Shown piece by piece: positions 1 to 12,000 of a stretch of 50,956 nucleotides of DNA. The notes beneath the pieces were generated by a model, which had not been told where the DNA came from, made no database searches, and saw nothing but the letters and a program-made list of their open reading frames with translations. Each line of letters opens with the position of its first letter. Positions within the stretch are counted from its first letter, which is position 1. Made by a program: the position numbers and the translations under genes. The stretch is from Apostichopus californicus (Eukaryota; Echinodermata; Holothuroidea; Aspidochirotida; Stichopodidae), in the NCBI GenBank assembly GCA_020650975.1, contig JAIPMN010000620.1:3304-54259 (forward strand), given 5' to 3'.

Positions 1-927
1 CACCACCACGTGGGGGAGCCAGCTTCAACGATCATGCACATCCCTGCTTATTTAAATCCTGGATCCGATCCTGATGACCGTCCACTTTCAAATTTGTGAC
101 CAAAAGAGGTAGCGCGTGACGAACAGTTCAACAACTTGCGTGTTGAAAATGAAAGTTCTTTCACCTATTCCTACCTACCCGGTCTACAAAACAACATGAC
201 ATCACTTCAAGCTGTCACAGACGAATTACCTAGGCTACCAAGCAGCTGCAGGTTCACCAGTGACCAGTTTATAGTTTATCTTGGGCCAGTGAATAACCCT
301 TTTCTGCGAATGAACGACCATACTTGAACACCATGAACCATTTCTATATGGTGCTCATAATTGTAATGCTAGAGAAACAAAATGCTGTAAAACAGAATCT
401 CAATTGAAATAGCGCGATCCTCGCTTCTTTGTTTAACTTTTTGTTTTATATAGTTTTCGATGCTTGGGCACATTGAATCGGCTAAGTTTATATTTAAGCA
501 GCATAATATGACCCTTATGTTATGTGAAATATCAGCTGCGATAGAAAGCAAACGCATGAAGAAGAATTCATAGAAGTGGAAGAAGGCAGCATTTTATTTT
601 AGCATGCATGTTATAAGTGAAAAATTATCCTACTGACCCGAAATATCATAGCGTCCTGAAATTTTTGCACTGACGAAATACCTTAAATGACATCAGTGTC
701 TCAAATCATAGCATATTTCAAAAAAAGTGTGAAAGTTGAATTTCCATGCACCGTTATCATTCAGATGCAACACTTTCTCCAAACATGTGTGTACGATATA
801 ATTGAAGGTCGATCAGAATTTGTTATAAAGTGGACGTATATGTTCCCCAGTCTACGTCGTACCAGCGAAAGTTGTGAGCAGTATACCCTTTTCTTATTAC
901 TCGCCCCACCTTTTGGGATACACGTGT
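1..927. other. 3' flank of the distal GH27 exon, no gene seen
   Basis: This stretch lies downstream, on the minus strand, of the distal GH27 terminal exon and begins at the window edge. Short ATG frames exist on both strands but none shows a family motif or believable splice sites. It probably contains the 3' UTR of the distal exon, with an AATAAA-type signal at 593-598. Nothing else is recognised. Confidence 0.4.
593..598 (-). terminator. Candidate polyadenylation signal AATAAA for the distal exon
   Basis: The plus strand reads TTTATT, so the minus strand reads AATAAA, about 330 nt after the stop codon of the exon at 928-1200. Distance and strand fit a cleavage/polyadenylation signal, but the hexamer is common in AT-rich DNA, so this is positional inference only. 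Confidence 0.3.
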
Positions 928-1200
928 TCAAAAACGATCGCGACGTAGTTCACTAGGGTAAAGATGCAATAACCTGCACCCTTCTGGTGGTACGAGGATG
1001 CTGAACTTATCATCAGTCGAGAAATCCATGAAATCTTTATTTATGAAAATATCTTGCACATCATATATCCCCGTTGCTAGGCCGAGTGATCCCAGTTGGA
1101 CGGTTACATTCTTCGGCGTTCCATAATCGTCTTCGTTTAAAAACGCTACTGCATATTCATAACTCTGAAGGGTTTTCATCCAGACTTGAACTTTACCAAT
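928..1200 (-). CDS. GH27 C-terminal domain exon, distal copy (exon 7B)
   Basis: The frame encodes 90 residues and a stop that match the C-terminal beta-sandwich of family 27 alpha-N-acetylgalactosaminidases and alpha-galactosidases. It opens with IGKVQVWMKTL, continues with YAVAFLNEDD and an N-glycosylation sequon NVT, and ends with VPPEGCRLLHLYPSEL, which parallels the family's terminal proline-plus-LYP segment. A pyrimidine-rich acceptor ending in CAG directly precedes the first ATT, so the exon starts in phase 0, exactly like the proximal last exon at 5774-6040. It could therefore be spliced to the exon-6 donor at 8295. No GH27 catalytic exons lie between it and 5774. It is either an alternative terminal exon of gene 1 or the only surviving exon of a tandem copy; the intact frame favours a used exon. 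Transcript data are needed to decide. Confidence 0.8.
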   Translation of the reverse strand: MGKVQVWMKTLQSYEYAVAFLNEDDYGTPKNVTVQLGSLGLATGIYDVQDIFINKDFMDFSTDDKFSILVPPEGCRLLHLYPSELRRDRF

Positions 1201-4200
1201 CTGGAAAGCAGAGAAGGAAACCACGGTACTCACTATGTGTGTGTCTGATGCTTGGGTGGAAATATTGGTTCCCATCGGGTAATTTTATCCATTTATGATT
1301 TTTACCAAGCCCATCACTAAAATAGCTAGCCATATAAACTATATTTTTTAACTGATATTGACGGCTAAAATCTGCAGTTATAACCGAGTGAACCGTTAAA
1401 GCAAAGCCTACGTACCGTTGAAAATAGAGTAAGTTTCATAAGGCCATGCACCGAAAGTTCTCCAAAACTGATGAATTTAGTCATAAAGTTTGCATATGAA
1501 GCAAAACAATAGATTTCATTCGTAGGACACATTTCGTTTTGGTAGTGGATTAAACGATTACTAACCACAAAATAGACACATTGTAACTACTTATATCTCT
1601 AAGTCTAACGTAGAATGACGGTAGTTTAATTATGTGTAAATATTACATGGTTTTGGTCAGATTGACATGAATTTACGTCCTAAGTGCAAGCCGTAGTTTT
1701 AAAGGTCTACGGACACCTAACATGTTCAGTCATTTGTTGTGTGTGATAATCTCATTCAAAATCTGTTTAAATTTTTCGAAAAGCTCTTTTCGTTTCCAAG
1801 ATATACACATTTGAAGTTTTCATAAATCTGGGAAACTCATTAAATATGTGCAAACAATGACGAAGAGTGTTGCGCTCATCAATATTTCTTAGTTATAAGC
1901 CGTTAATAAGTTAACCCCTAATTATACAAGCCCACATATATCATTTGAATATTGTGATGTTCCTCTTTTCATAGAAGAGCAATTAAATATTTCCAAAAGT
2001 CGCCTTAGGCCAAGAACCTGTGTTCAGTGTCCTTGAAACGAAGGTTGTAAGAAAAGGATTAATGTAACAGAAAATTAGGCAGTCACTCCCTTTACATTAT
2101 CAATGTGCATGATTAGCTAATGTTTATTCATAAATAAAACTAGAACTGAGAAAAGACTTGCAAAATGGTCAATCTTTGATGGAGTTTGATGGGAGTTGCA
2201 GCTAATCTCATGATTTATAATGCATATTTGAATGATTAGGACAATGCTGTTCCTAGCTGGTGTCCGTAGAACTTGAAAGATTACAGCGTTTATTTATTTA
2301 TTACAAAGATGGGGTAACGGAGAGATTGGAATCTTAAACAGGACCGTTAACCAAAACTGCTAATAGGCCTACATGTGCGGTTACTGGCCAGGAGAGAATC
2401 AAGCCTAAGCCTAAGCTAATAACTTGCTTCTAATATTGAAGTATATATTGTGTAAGTTAAACATGGACCATTTAATTGTACTGACACGGAGTCGTTCAAC
2501 AACCAGTGTTTCCACCTCACTTTAGCCTTCGAATAGTACAGTTGGTTCAAAAGACAATGTGGGATGAGTTATGCATTATAATAGAACGCAAAACGCAAGG
2601 TGAAGGTCTAGAGTTGAAGGACGAGAAGTGGGTGAGTTCAAGCGGATTTGAATGTCGTTTTCAGTTTAGTTCAATGGTTTACTTACGGTATTCCTTCACT
2701 CTATTTTTTTTATTACACTTTACCATTTACACGGATGTTCTCCCCGCTACATGCCAAGATAAATGGTATCCAGTGAAGTCGCGTGACAGTCCTATGAGAT
2801 TAACGTTATTGTATTGATCAATAAAATTTAACTTCAGTATGGAAGGGTGATCTACACGCACCATCGTGTTGTTCATGAACATTTACTCCAGGATAAACAC
2901 ACCTGTGGAATGTTGAACTTACGTTGAACTTACACAAATTAGATTTAAACTGCTTAGAGATATATTGTTTCAAACAACAGAGGATGAACAAGATGGACGG
3001 GACTGATCAAAGCTGTAAATGCAATGATTGTTTGAAATGAAAGTAAATAATGCGAAGATAACGAGGCGTATGTTAGCTGCAACAGTAAATGCACCATGAC
3101 ACACGTTCACACTAGATATAAACGCAGCATAAGTTTCAGTAGCCCACATGCATACACCAACAATGTCGCGGTAAGGCGCGTCTCCATGGCAACCAGAGAT
3201 AGTTGATAACATAGAAAGGTATTCTTTTTCATTGCATTGTAACACAGGGTAAATATTTCTGAAGCATTCATAGATAAAGAGAGATGGGGAGAAGGGGGGG
3301 GGGTGAGGTGGTACTGGCCAACAGGGTGCAGCTTTCAAGAGTACTGTCCTAGAGATCCTGGCCCTTTTAACTATTCCCAGACATAGAGGAGCTTTTAAGT
3401 AGATAAGATTTCTCAGAGATGCAAAATGCACTGAAGTGAGCCATAAAATGTCCCACATTAGTGACAGTTGACTATCTAGCATATTTGGTGACCATACTGG
3501 TGCCTTTTAAAAATGCATAGCAATGACAAAAGCAAGAAAAATTAATGGACATTAGTATTGCTCCATACTTTAGTATGCAAAATAAAAACTGCTACAAGTT
3601 TTCAAATTATCTTTATGGAGGTTCCAACCCTCCAAATTATTCCAAGATAATGAGGTTTTTTGATTGACGATTAATGGGAAATGGTTTGAAGAGAGCAGTA
3701 AAATGTTTCTTGAATGTGTAAGAGGAGTGATGATTATTTAACTTGCCTAGCATATTTGGGGCTGGCATTAGATGAGCATACACATGTAAATTACTCTCAA
3801 TTTACAAAAAGGCCAAAATAGAGAAATGAACATAAGTAGATATTGTGAAACATCATCAGCTTTTATTATTAATGTCACTGTCTGTTAATACATAACCCAC
3901 AAAGTTTCCTCTACTGCAGTTAAAATAGATGCAACTGTTATACAGCCATCTGGATGACACAGCAATCTTTTTCTAAGTACCTAAGCAGCTTAAAATTACA
4001 CATAACCCATTTTTGCAATAAGAGTTTAAACCATTGTCATGGTAACTTGATTAGCAATGTTGATACTTCATATATCCATTCTACCCGGGCAACCTCCCCC
4101 TCCCTTTGAGAAATCATTACTGACTGACTAGTGTCCCCTTCAAAGTTTGGAATTGAAGACAGACGTGAAACATCATTCACACTTACCCTTTGAGGGTACC

Positions 4201-5424
4201 TGGATGGGACGAGAATATTTTCAGTTCTTTTCTAGTACTTTTAGTACTTCTAGTACTTTTTATTTTTAAAATTGAAATTTTTTATAACATTCATAATTGA
4301 TGCAAACACAAGAAGCAAATTATTTCTATAATAGTGCAATGAATTCAGGCTATTCTAAGATAAAAAACAAATGTAGAAAAGATATTGAAAGACATATTAG
4401 CAAGGAAATACATAATTCATTGTAATGAATCCAAACAGCCTCAATAGCTGGTTATCTTTATAACAGAAAGACAAAAAAAAAAGAAGTTGAACACTTGCTA
4501 CAAAACCTGCCGAAAGTTAAAGGGCTTCACCCTGACGAAAAGATAATTCAAAATACTGCTCCTTTAAACTCTGAAATACCTTCCCTACAAAATGACAACT
4601 TTTCCACCTTCAGGAAAATATTAACACAGTGATACCCAGAGTGGTTATTTAAAGACCAAATCTTCTTACTTAATTCATTATTTTTTGTTCTTCCTATTGT
4701 CCTTATTATTTTTCATGAATATTTATTCAAGATGACAATACCATTCTTCAGCAACATATTCATGAAGGTTAGAATAGCTTAGTAGATTTGAATTGTATCT
4801 AGCAGAATCTGATTGGTTGTTAGGCTGTTGACAAAACTGCTGCATTATGATTACTGCTCTTAATCAGGTTACATCAGTTATCTACTGGTTACTGTGGTAA
4901 CAGACCATAGGATGACAAACTTCATGTCCATGTACACAGACACAATACACTGGAAAGGGTACTGTTAAGAAAAGTCACCCAAGATAGAGTCTGATAGGCA
5001 CGAAAACCAAACGACTTAACTGATCCAGAATGGTGTTTTTGTTTTAAATCATTGAAGTATTTATTTAGGAGGAACAATAATAGCCATACTTAGCATACAG
5101 GACAAGATTTACTGGTTAAACCAAAATTGATAAACAGTGTGATTTTTCCACACCGACAAGTTTGTTTCTAGTTTCTAAATGGCTTGTTTTTGATACTTTT
5201 TCTTATCATGTTTTTTCTCTCTGTGTTGCTTACATTTCAACTGTCATCCTTTGTAATACACTAATGCTTGTCAATGTTTTCATATTTTATAAAGGCATAC
5301 AATCTTCAGTATTTGAATACAATATTTGGAGCTGGAACTAAGAAAGCATTCTCTACCTAGCACTTTGAAATTTACAAATGCATTATTGCCCCCTATGATG
5401 AGAATTACTCCAAGACTGCATAGA

Positions 5425-5590
5425 GGGCAGTATTTGCAAATGATGATCAATGTACAGTACGTCAGGTATAGGTTGATAGGCTACAGTATCTATCACATAT
5501 ATATGTAGGGCAGTATTTGCACATGATGATCAATGCACAGTAGGTCAGGTATAGGTTGATAGGCTACAGTATCTATCACATAGATATGTA
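5425..5590. repeat. Two-copy tandem repeat, 83-bp unit
   Basis: The segment starting GGGCAGTATTTGCAAATGAT at 5425 is repeated from 5508 with only a few substitutions (AAATGATG to CACATGATG, GTACAG to GCACAG and similar). Both copies end in a CTACAGTATCTATCACATA block. The duplication is local and recent-looking, and lies in the probable 3' UTR or downstream flank of the proximal GH27 terminal exon. Confidence 0.85.
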
Positions 5591-5675
5591 ACATACAATA
5601 TATTAGACAAATGTTAAGGCACTCTCAAAGAAAAAAAGCTACAATTCCAGTTTGACCAAAATCACACAGCTTACT

Positions 5676-5681
5676 TTTAAT
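5676..5681 (-). terminator. Candidate polyadenylation signal ATTAAA for the proximal exon
   Basis: The minus strand reads ATTAAA about 95 nt after the stop codon of the exon at 5774-6040. It is the commonest variant hexamer and is suitably placed. An AATAAA further downstream near 5060 is an alternative. Support is by position only. Confidence 0.3.
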
Positions 5682-5773
5682 ACGATAAGTGCAAAATACA
5701 AAGAATTTAATTCGAAAATTGTTTCAAAGTACAAATAAAAAAAAAATCGCCCACCACAAACAAAGTATTAGGA

Positions 5774-6040
5774 TTAAATGGTCACACTAGCTTTAAGAAG
5801 GATAGCACCATTGGGTGGTACCTTGACGACCAAGGGGTGATCGACATCAATTAACCCCCAGTAGACTCCTGAGTACAAATCCACAATGTGGTATGCCTTG
5901 TAGCCAGTGACCTGCAGTTGTGTTAGCGTGGTATTGACATAGATGGCTATCTTTATGTTACGGCTGACAAAGGCTACAGCGTAAGCGTCCCTTGACAGTG
6001 GGCGGGTCCATGCTTCTGTAAGGACATTTTTGGTGGTATT
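5774..6040 (-). CDS. GH27 exon 7A, proximal terminal exon
   Basis: Eighty-eight residues and a TAA stop follow an acceptor ending in ACAG at 6041-6042. Reading is phase 0 from AAT ACC ACC. The segment [19 protein letters not shown] matches the start of the family's C-terminal beta-sandwich, and [17 protein letters not shown] with [15 protein letters not shown] matches its end. Two Asn-Thr-Thr sequons are present. It lacks the LYP-type terminus seen in the distal exon 928-1200 and in human NAGA, and the two exons have diverged strongly. Confidence 0.88.
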   Translation of the reverse strand, partial: NTTKNVLTEAWTRPLSRDAYAVAFVSRNIKIAIYVNTTLTQLQVTGYKAYHIVDLYSGVYWGLIDVDHPLVVKVPPNGAILLKASVTI

Positions 6041-9000
6041 CTGTACATGGAGATGAAATGTAAGGTGATCGATACAGTGCTCAATGAGGTGAGGTGAATG
6101 TACTTTTAGAGACAGAAACAAATCTAGAACGTGAGTGTAATTTACAGATTCTGTGCATTGATTGAAGAAGCTGTTGAGTATAAACATGCATCTCATAGAC
6201 ATTGGTGTCTGGGAGGGAGAATTTTATAGACTAAAGCGAGAGAGAGAGTGTTATTAATTACTTCTAATTAATATTGGTGTAAATGATGTATGGTGGTGTC
6301 TTAGAGTCACCAATTGCTATCTCACTCCACAAAATCTTGGATGAACTTGTAGGATATTTGGTGACCGAGTGTAATCAGCAAAGTCAAAAGAAGGCTGCCT
6401 TTCACAAAATTACACCAGAGGCAAAATGATAATCATCGGCAGGATGTCAGTAAGGCTTATTAGGTCTTCCTTGAAAACTTTAATTTACAAAAAGACTAGT
6501 AGGTAAAGTGTTGGGAGAGAACCAGAGGCTTGAATGGAGGCAATGTGGTCTAGGACAATTTATACATCTTTCTCATGTTCAACTTAAAGGGTGTCAATAC
6601 TTTAGCATGGGACATTAATCAATTGACAATGACTATCTATTATCTATGGAATATATGTCCAGCTACTATAATCAAATCACAATATCCTGCAATCTCAGGG
6701 TCATCTAGGAGTCCTCTCCAGTCTGTAAACTGCTTTGATATGTTTTTAACTAATGCCAATATTAACAGGTGGGCCTGATTTGAATTTAACCTTAATTCAA
6801 AAGCTAGGTTCAGTTTCGGTGGTATAACTATGATTTAATGTGATTCTATTTTTGAATAACTTGCGTAAAACTTGTGTATTTCTACTCATTCCATTTGTGT
6901 TTGGGTTTTGTGTTGATAAGAGAAGAATCAAATAATCAACGGGATTAATCGTTTAAAGTTTTTGGGCTTCAGTCTCTAAACTGTTTGACTGGTGAAATAA
7001 ACAGACGGTAGTTTTGGGGGAGACCACTTGACCCTCTCTAGATTAGGAATGGGTCGGGATTTGGGAATGGTAAACCCTCTCTAGATTAGGAATGGGTCGG
7101 GAGTTGGGAAGGGTAGACCTTCTCTAGATTAGGAATGGGTCAGAGATTTGGGTAGGGTAGACCCTCTCTAGATTAGGAATGAATCAGAGATTTTGGTAGG
7201 GTAGACCCTCTCTAGATTAGGAATGGGTTGGAGATTTGGGAAGGAAAGGCTCTCTAGATTAGGAATGGGTAGGAGATTTAGGAGGGATAGGAGGACTTGT
7301 ACAGTGTCAAAGGTCATGACATTGTTTTAGACAGAGGTAGAGAGAAATATAGAGAGAATAAAAGAAAGCAAATGTGTCAGACTTTTCTAATTTTCAGAAA
7401 GCATATGTCTAAATCTATGCGAAACAAAGTGAGGATGGCTGCAATGCTGAGGTTAACATGAAATATGAAAGACTATGAAGATTGTGAGTTTTGGTCCTAT
7501 TATTAGTTCTGTAACTAGCGAAGGTGATTGAAAATGCTGCCAAAGCACATGAATATGCAATAGTCATTAATATGCTATATGACCCATATTTAATAAAAAT
7601 GCAAAATAAAAGGAGAAAAATTGGGTACTGGTAATGCTGGGCACCCTTGCAGAATAAAATCTCACCATTCGCACATTGAGGTCAGTTTACCAATCACCTA
7701 TGATTTTTCAAATGAAGGCTATTATCCCCAAAATGATGTCAGATAAACTAGATGACCTGTGTGGTATTTTTAAGCCTTTCATTTACATCATACACTTAAT
7801 TATATATATCAGGCAGATTTACTTGTTACGATACCTTTAAGATCTATGTCTCTTTTGGTTCCAATTTCAACTTTATCTTCACTTGAATTTGAGTAGCATC
7901 TTGGGCTTACATAAAGAAAGGCATAAAACACACTTTCTCCACACCACAGCTATTCCACTCCCGCCCCCTCCCCTTTCTGCAAATGGAGGAGTCCATTTTC
8001 AAATCTTAAGGGAAACACAGACTTAAAATTGTGGCTTTTCTTTAGTCTACAAGGCGGGAAATAACATCTTTTTATCAATAACAGGTTTTGTAACAGACAG
8101 TAGTGGAAATTGAATGTTGAGCGTTTGATCAGCTTTCCTCCCTTTGAAGTATTCCATTCCAATCCCGATCTTATGTAAATTAGAATATTTGCTGCTCAAA
8201 TACTCTTGAATGAATGTATTTCTTCTGTATAAACTCAAGGTGCCACTGTTTTTTATTCTTCAATTCAAATCAAAACAAAAGATGTTCCACTGACCTGCAA
8301 AACTCTTTTCCCCATTATGCCGAGGGGGTCCTGGTTGACCTGGATCACTTCCTTGTTGAGGAGAATCTCACGAAACTCTGGAGATATTGTCCTGAGGTCG
8401 TTGGACATAAGGAGGGGGGCAGCTAGTATAGCCCACATTGCCATCTGTGCTTGGGATTGGTAGACACTCAGCGAGTAATCTCCAATAATCAGCTTGTGAT
8501 GAAAAACGGAGCATACCATTAATTAATCAATACATCAAACAATCGTTAGAAGCTTGGGAGATAATATCCGATAATCAGTTTAGAATGAAAAACAGAACAT
8601 GTCACTAATCAATTGAAAGATCAATTAATTGGTAGACGGACACCAGTAAATAATCTCCAATAATCAGCTAAGAATGAACAAAAACAACTTATCATTAATT
8701 AATCAATAGATCAATCAATTGTTAGAAGCTTGGGAGATAATATCCGATAATCAGTTTAGAATGAAAAACAGAACATGTCACTAATCAATTGAAAGATCAA
8801 TTAATTGGTAGATGGACACCAGTAAATAATCTCCAATAATCAGCTAAGAATGAACAAAAACAACTTATCATTAATTAATCAATCAATAGTTTAATAATTT
8901 ATCACTGATTGTTCAATAACCCTATGAAGCTGAACATTTGTACACATGAAGCTACCATTAAGCCAATAGAATGAACTACAGACTCAACCATTAAAACAAA

Positions 9001-12000
9001 CTGGATGTATTTTCTGTTCAATCCAAAGTGTAATTTCTCATCAGGTTTACTCCATTATTACAGATGCTTACCAGTAAACTCAAACAAATTAACAATTCAA
9101 TTTTTTTTTTACTTTACTTTAGCTTTCTTGACACATCATAACATACTGTAATGTCCCGCTATGACGTTTCTTAATGTTTTCAATGATTTGGCAAACGTTT
9201 CTGTCATTGCATTACAGATTACATTACTAAACCCTGATTAATAAGGCTGATTAATACCCTGATTCATGAGGCTGCCTGAAACCCTGATTCATTAGGCTGC
9301 TTTAAACCCTGATGCATGAGACTGCTTGAAACCCTGATTCTGGTTTTAATAGGTGACTGTATTAAACCATTGTTCATATGGACTGGAATATCCCAGACAA
9401 TGCTGTTAACCACGGAGTTCATTACAACTAGAGATGGGATCATCCATTAATTATCATTCACTAGTGGAAACAACTGTTTTGATAGCAGTCCAAGACTGAC
9501 TCATAACAATCACATCGTACGTGACACTGGGACAGCCAAATTACTGAGCAACTCAACAAGTCGACGTTTAAGAGAGTAACTCTCGCTCTCACCATGTCAG
9601 GGTCGGAAAAGTTTCCAGGTCCGACCACGGGCCCCCATTGATCTGTGATATTGGCCTGGTAGTCAATGATCTTGAGTACACTGTCCCATGAATCTTGTAT
9701 ATCCACAAAGTTCCTCCAAATGTTACAGTGAGATGCAACAGACTGGTAGTCTATCTGTAGCACAAGGAAAGACCAAGCTAAAAGGTTACTTCTTGTCTTG
9801 GAGGAAGACTTAATGAATGAAAGCATGAGAGAAATAATTGCATGAACGATGATTTCATCAATACATAGTCAAACAAAGAGTAAACACCAGTATCGTTACA
9901 TTATACATGAACTATGCTCCATCCACAACATGACAACAATTTGTATTGTATATGTGAACAATACAGTGAGTATCAGAGATCAGAGATTACACTTACTAGC
10001 AGAATTGGAGATGTTCTAGATTACTGGTATATACAGGAAGGTGTTAGAGCTCTATCCAGATTAAATCCCCCACCCCCACCTCACCCCTCCCCCTCTTCCT
10101 TATCAGTACATTGGTGAGATTTGGTTAATGCTATTCAGTTTCAAGTCGTGTGATTGACAGGCAGACTCACGCTCTTACAAACTTATAAAGTGTTAATAGC
10201 CTTCCCAAGGGATTGCTGAAGCTTTCAGTCTAGAAAAACCTTTGTTCAAAGTGTAGGTGTTAAGCTTTCTTTTTCATCTCTGATTTTCCAGCCCCCCCCC
10301 CTCCTCCTATCAGAACCAACCAAGATCTTTCAGTCGTTACATGTTAGATTTGAGATCAGCTGTGGTTACTGTTTTTAGAGTTGTTGTGTTAACAAGACAA
10401 GAGCTTCAGAGACAAAAATGAGCTTGATTGAAATGATTTACTGGAGTAACCAATATGAAAGGGAACCTGAAAGCAGAAATGAAAACTGGAAGGAAGAAAT
10501 GGAGGTACCAACCGGGATGCCTTTGCCTCTCTCATAATCAGGCCAACTGCAGGAGAAGAGGATGGGACGGCCTGTGGCATTCAGATATTGTCCCATCTCT
10601 GGATAACCTGTGGGTAGGAAGTTAAGATTTCAAGCTTGTAGTAAATTAAGCATATAGGTAAACCCATCAGATTCAAACCAAATTGGAGGCTTGATATATC
10701 ACAGCAGTCTCCATCAGGGTACATGCTAGGATAGAATGTAATCAAAATTGCAATTTTGTAACTTAACGAATAAACACAATTATATTCAAACTATGTTAAA
10801 AGGATTGCAAGATCAGGACGATCGGACCCAAGGTGTAGGTTTGATTAATACAGCTTGGGATCAAATCAAGACTGTGACACTTGTAATGTAGGCGACCAAT
10901 TATATCAATACAAGGATTTAATGTCGAGGGAATTTAACCCAGTGAAGTAAGCTGATAACCGGTTGAGATGCAATCAAGACTACAACTTTGTAATGTAATG
11001 TATGTATTTTAGATCCTTCTGCAAGCAGGAACTTGCGAAGAAGCGATCATTGGCTTATCAAAAGCCGCATGCTGACCAAAGTCAGTCTCTTAGATTCATA
11101 TTTAACGTCCATGATTATGAATTGTAAAATTGTCAACAATTCTGTAACTGGATGACATACATTAATCTTGGAGTGCTCGAACTCGGGACCTTATAATTGA
11201 AAGGCACCGGCATTAACCACTGAGCTAACACTCCTAGATGTAATGTAATGTAATGTAATGAAGGCAACATATTATAATAAGGACAAGTCAGAAGTTTGCC
11301 TTGTCTGAATACTTTCAGGAACGGTGTGAGTTGATTACAAGCTGGGGATCAAATCGAAACTGCAAGATTGTCGCTAAAGATAAAATCAAGGCTAGAAATT
11401 TGGAAACTAATGTGATTGATTTCTTCAAATCAATGCAAGCTTGCATTGATGCTGCCACAAGCAAATAGACTGCAGTAATACTGACAAGAGCCTTGTATGT
11501 TGTATGCACTTCATATGTTATCTTTACTGAGTTAAATAAAGTTTGAATACTGATCCATATTACTTCATGGAGGGTTACCTTTCTTCATTAATGAAATATC
11601 TACATTGCAGCCATCCATCTTAAACATATCAATTCCCCACTCAGCAAATCTGTTGGCATCTTTCTCCAAGTAATTTAAGCTCCCAGGATAACCAGCACAA
11701 GTCTTACTTCCAAAGTCACCATAGATACCCAGCTTCAGCCCTTTATTGTGCATCTGAAAGGAGTGAGGATACGTTTCATTTAAAGTATTAATAGAAATAT
11801 ATTAAGTACAATGATGACAGATTTAATGAACAATCAAGAAAATTGACCAACTTTTAATTTGAGGTCTTCAAAATAATCTAAGAATAACACCCCACAGTCA
11901 ACCAATCAAATTACTGCTAACAAGCAAAATGTAAACCAGTAAAAGCTAGTCACTCAGTAGTACAGTTTATATGTACAGATGCAGCCCTCAGTAGCACTGC

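Larger units (their letters stand above)
1201..5773. other. Interval between the two GH27 terminal exons
   Basis: This 4.6-kb span holds no recognisable GH27 catalytic exon on either strand, which bears on the status of the distal exon. It contains a G-run near 3292-3302, an X-box-like GTCTCCATGGCAAC near 3182, an 83-bp duplication at 5425-5590 and the likely 3' UTR of the proximal terminal exon. A minus-strand open frame of 170 codons at 2970-3482 has no family resemblance. A plus-strand segment at 2557-2631 with a good donor is noted under findings. Confidence 0.4.

Noticed and set aside
2970..3482. Minus-strand open frame of 170 codons
   Set aside because: It has no family motif, no matching splice sites and a low-complexity proline run translated from a poly-G tract.
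11168..11238. Functional tRNA gene
   Set aside because: A and B boxes are present but no clean acceptor and anticodon stems could be drawn; a SINE explains it better.
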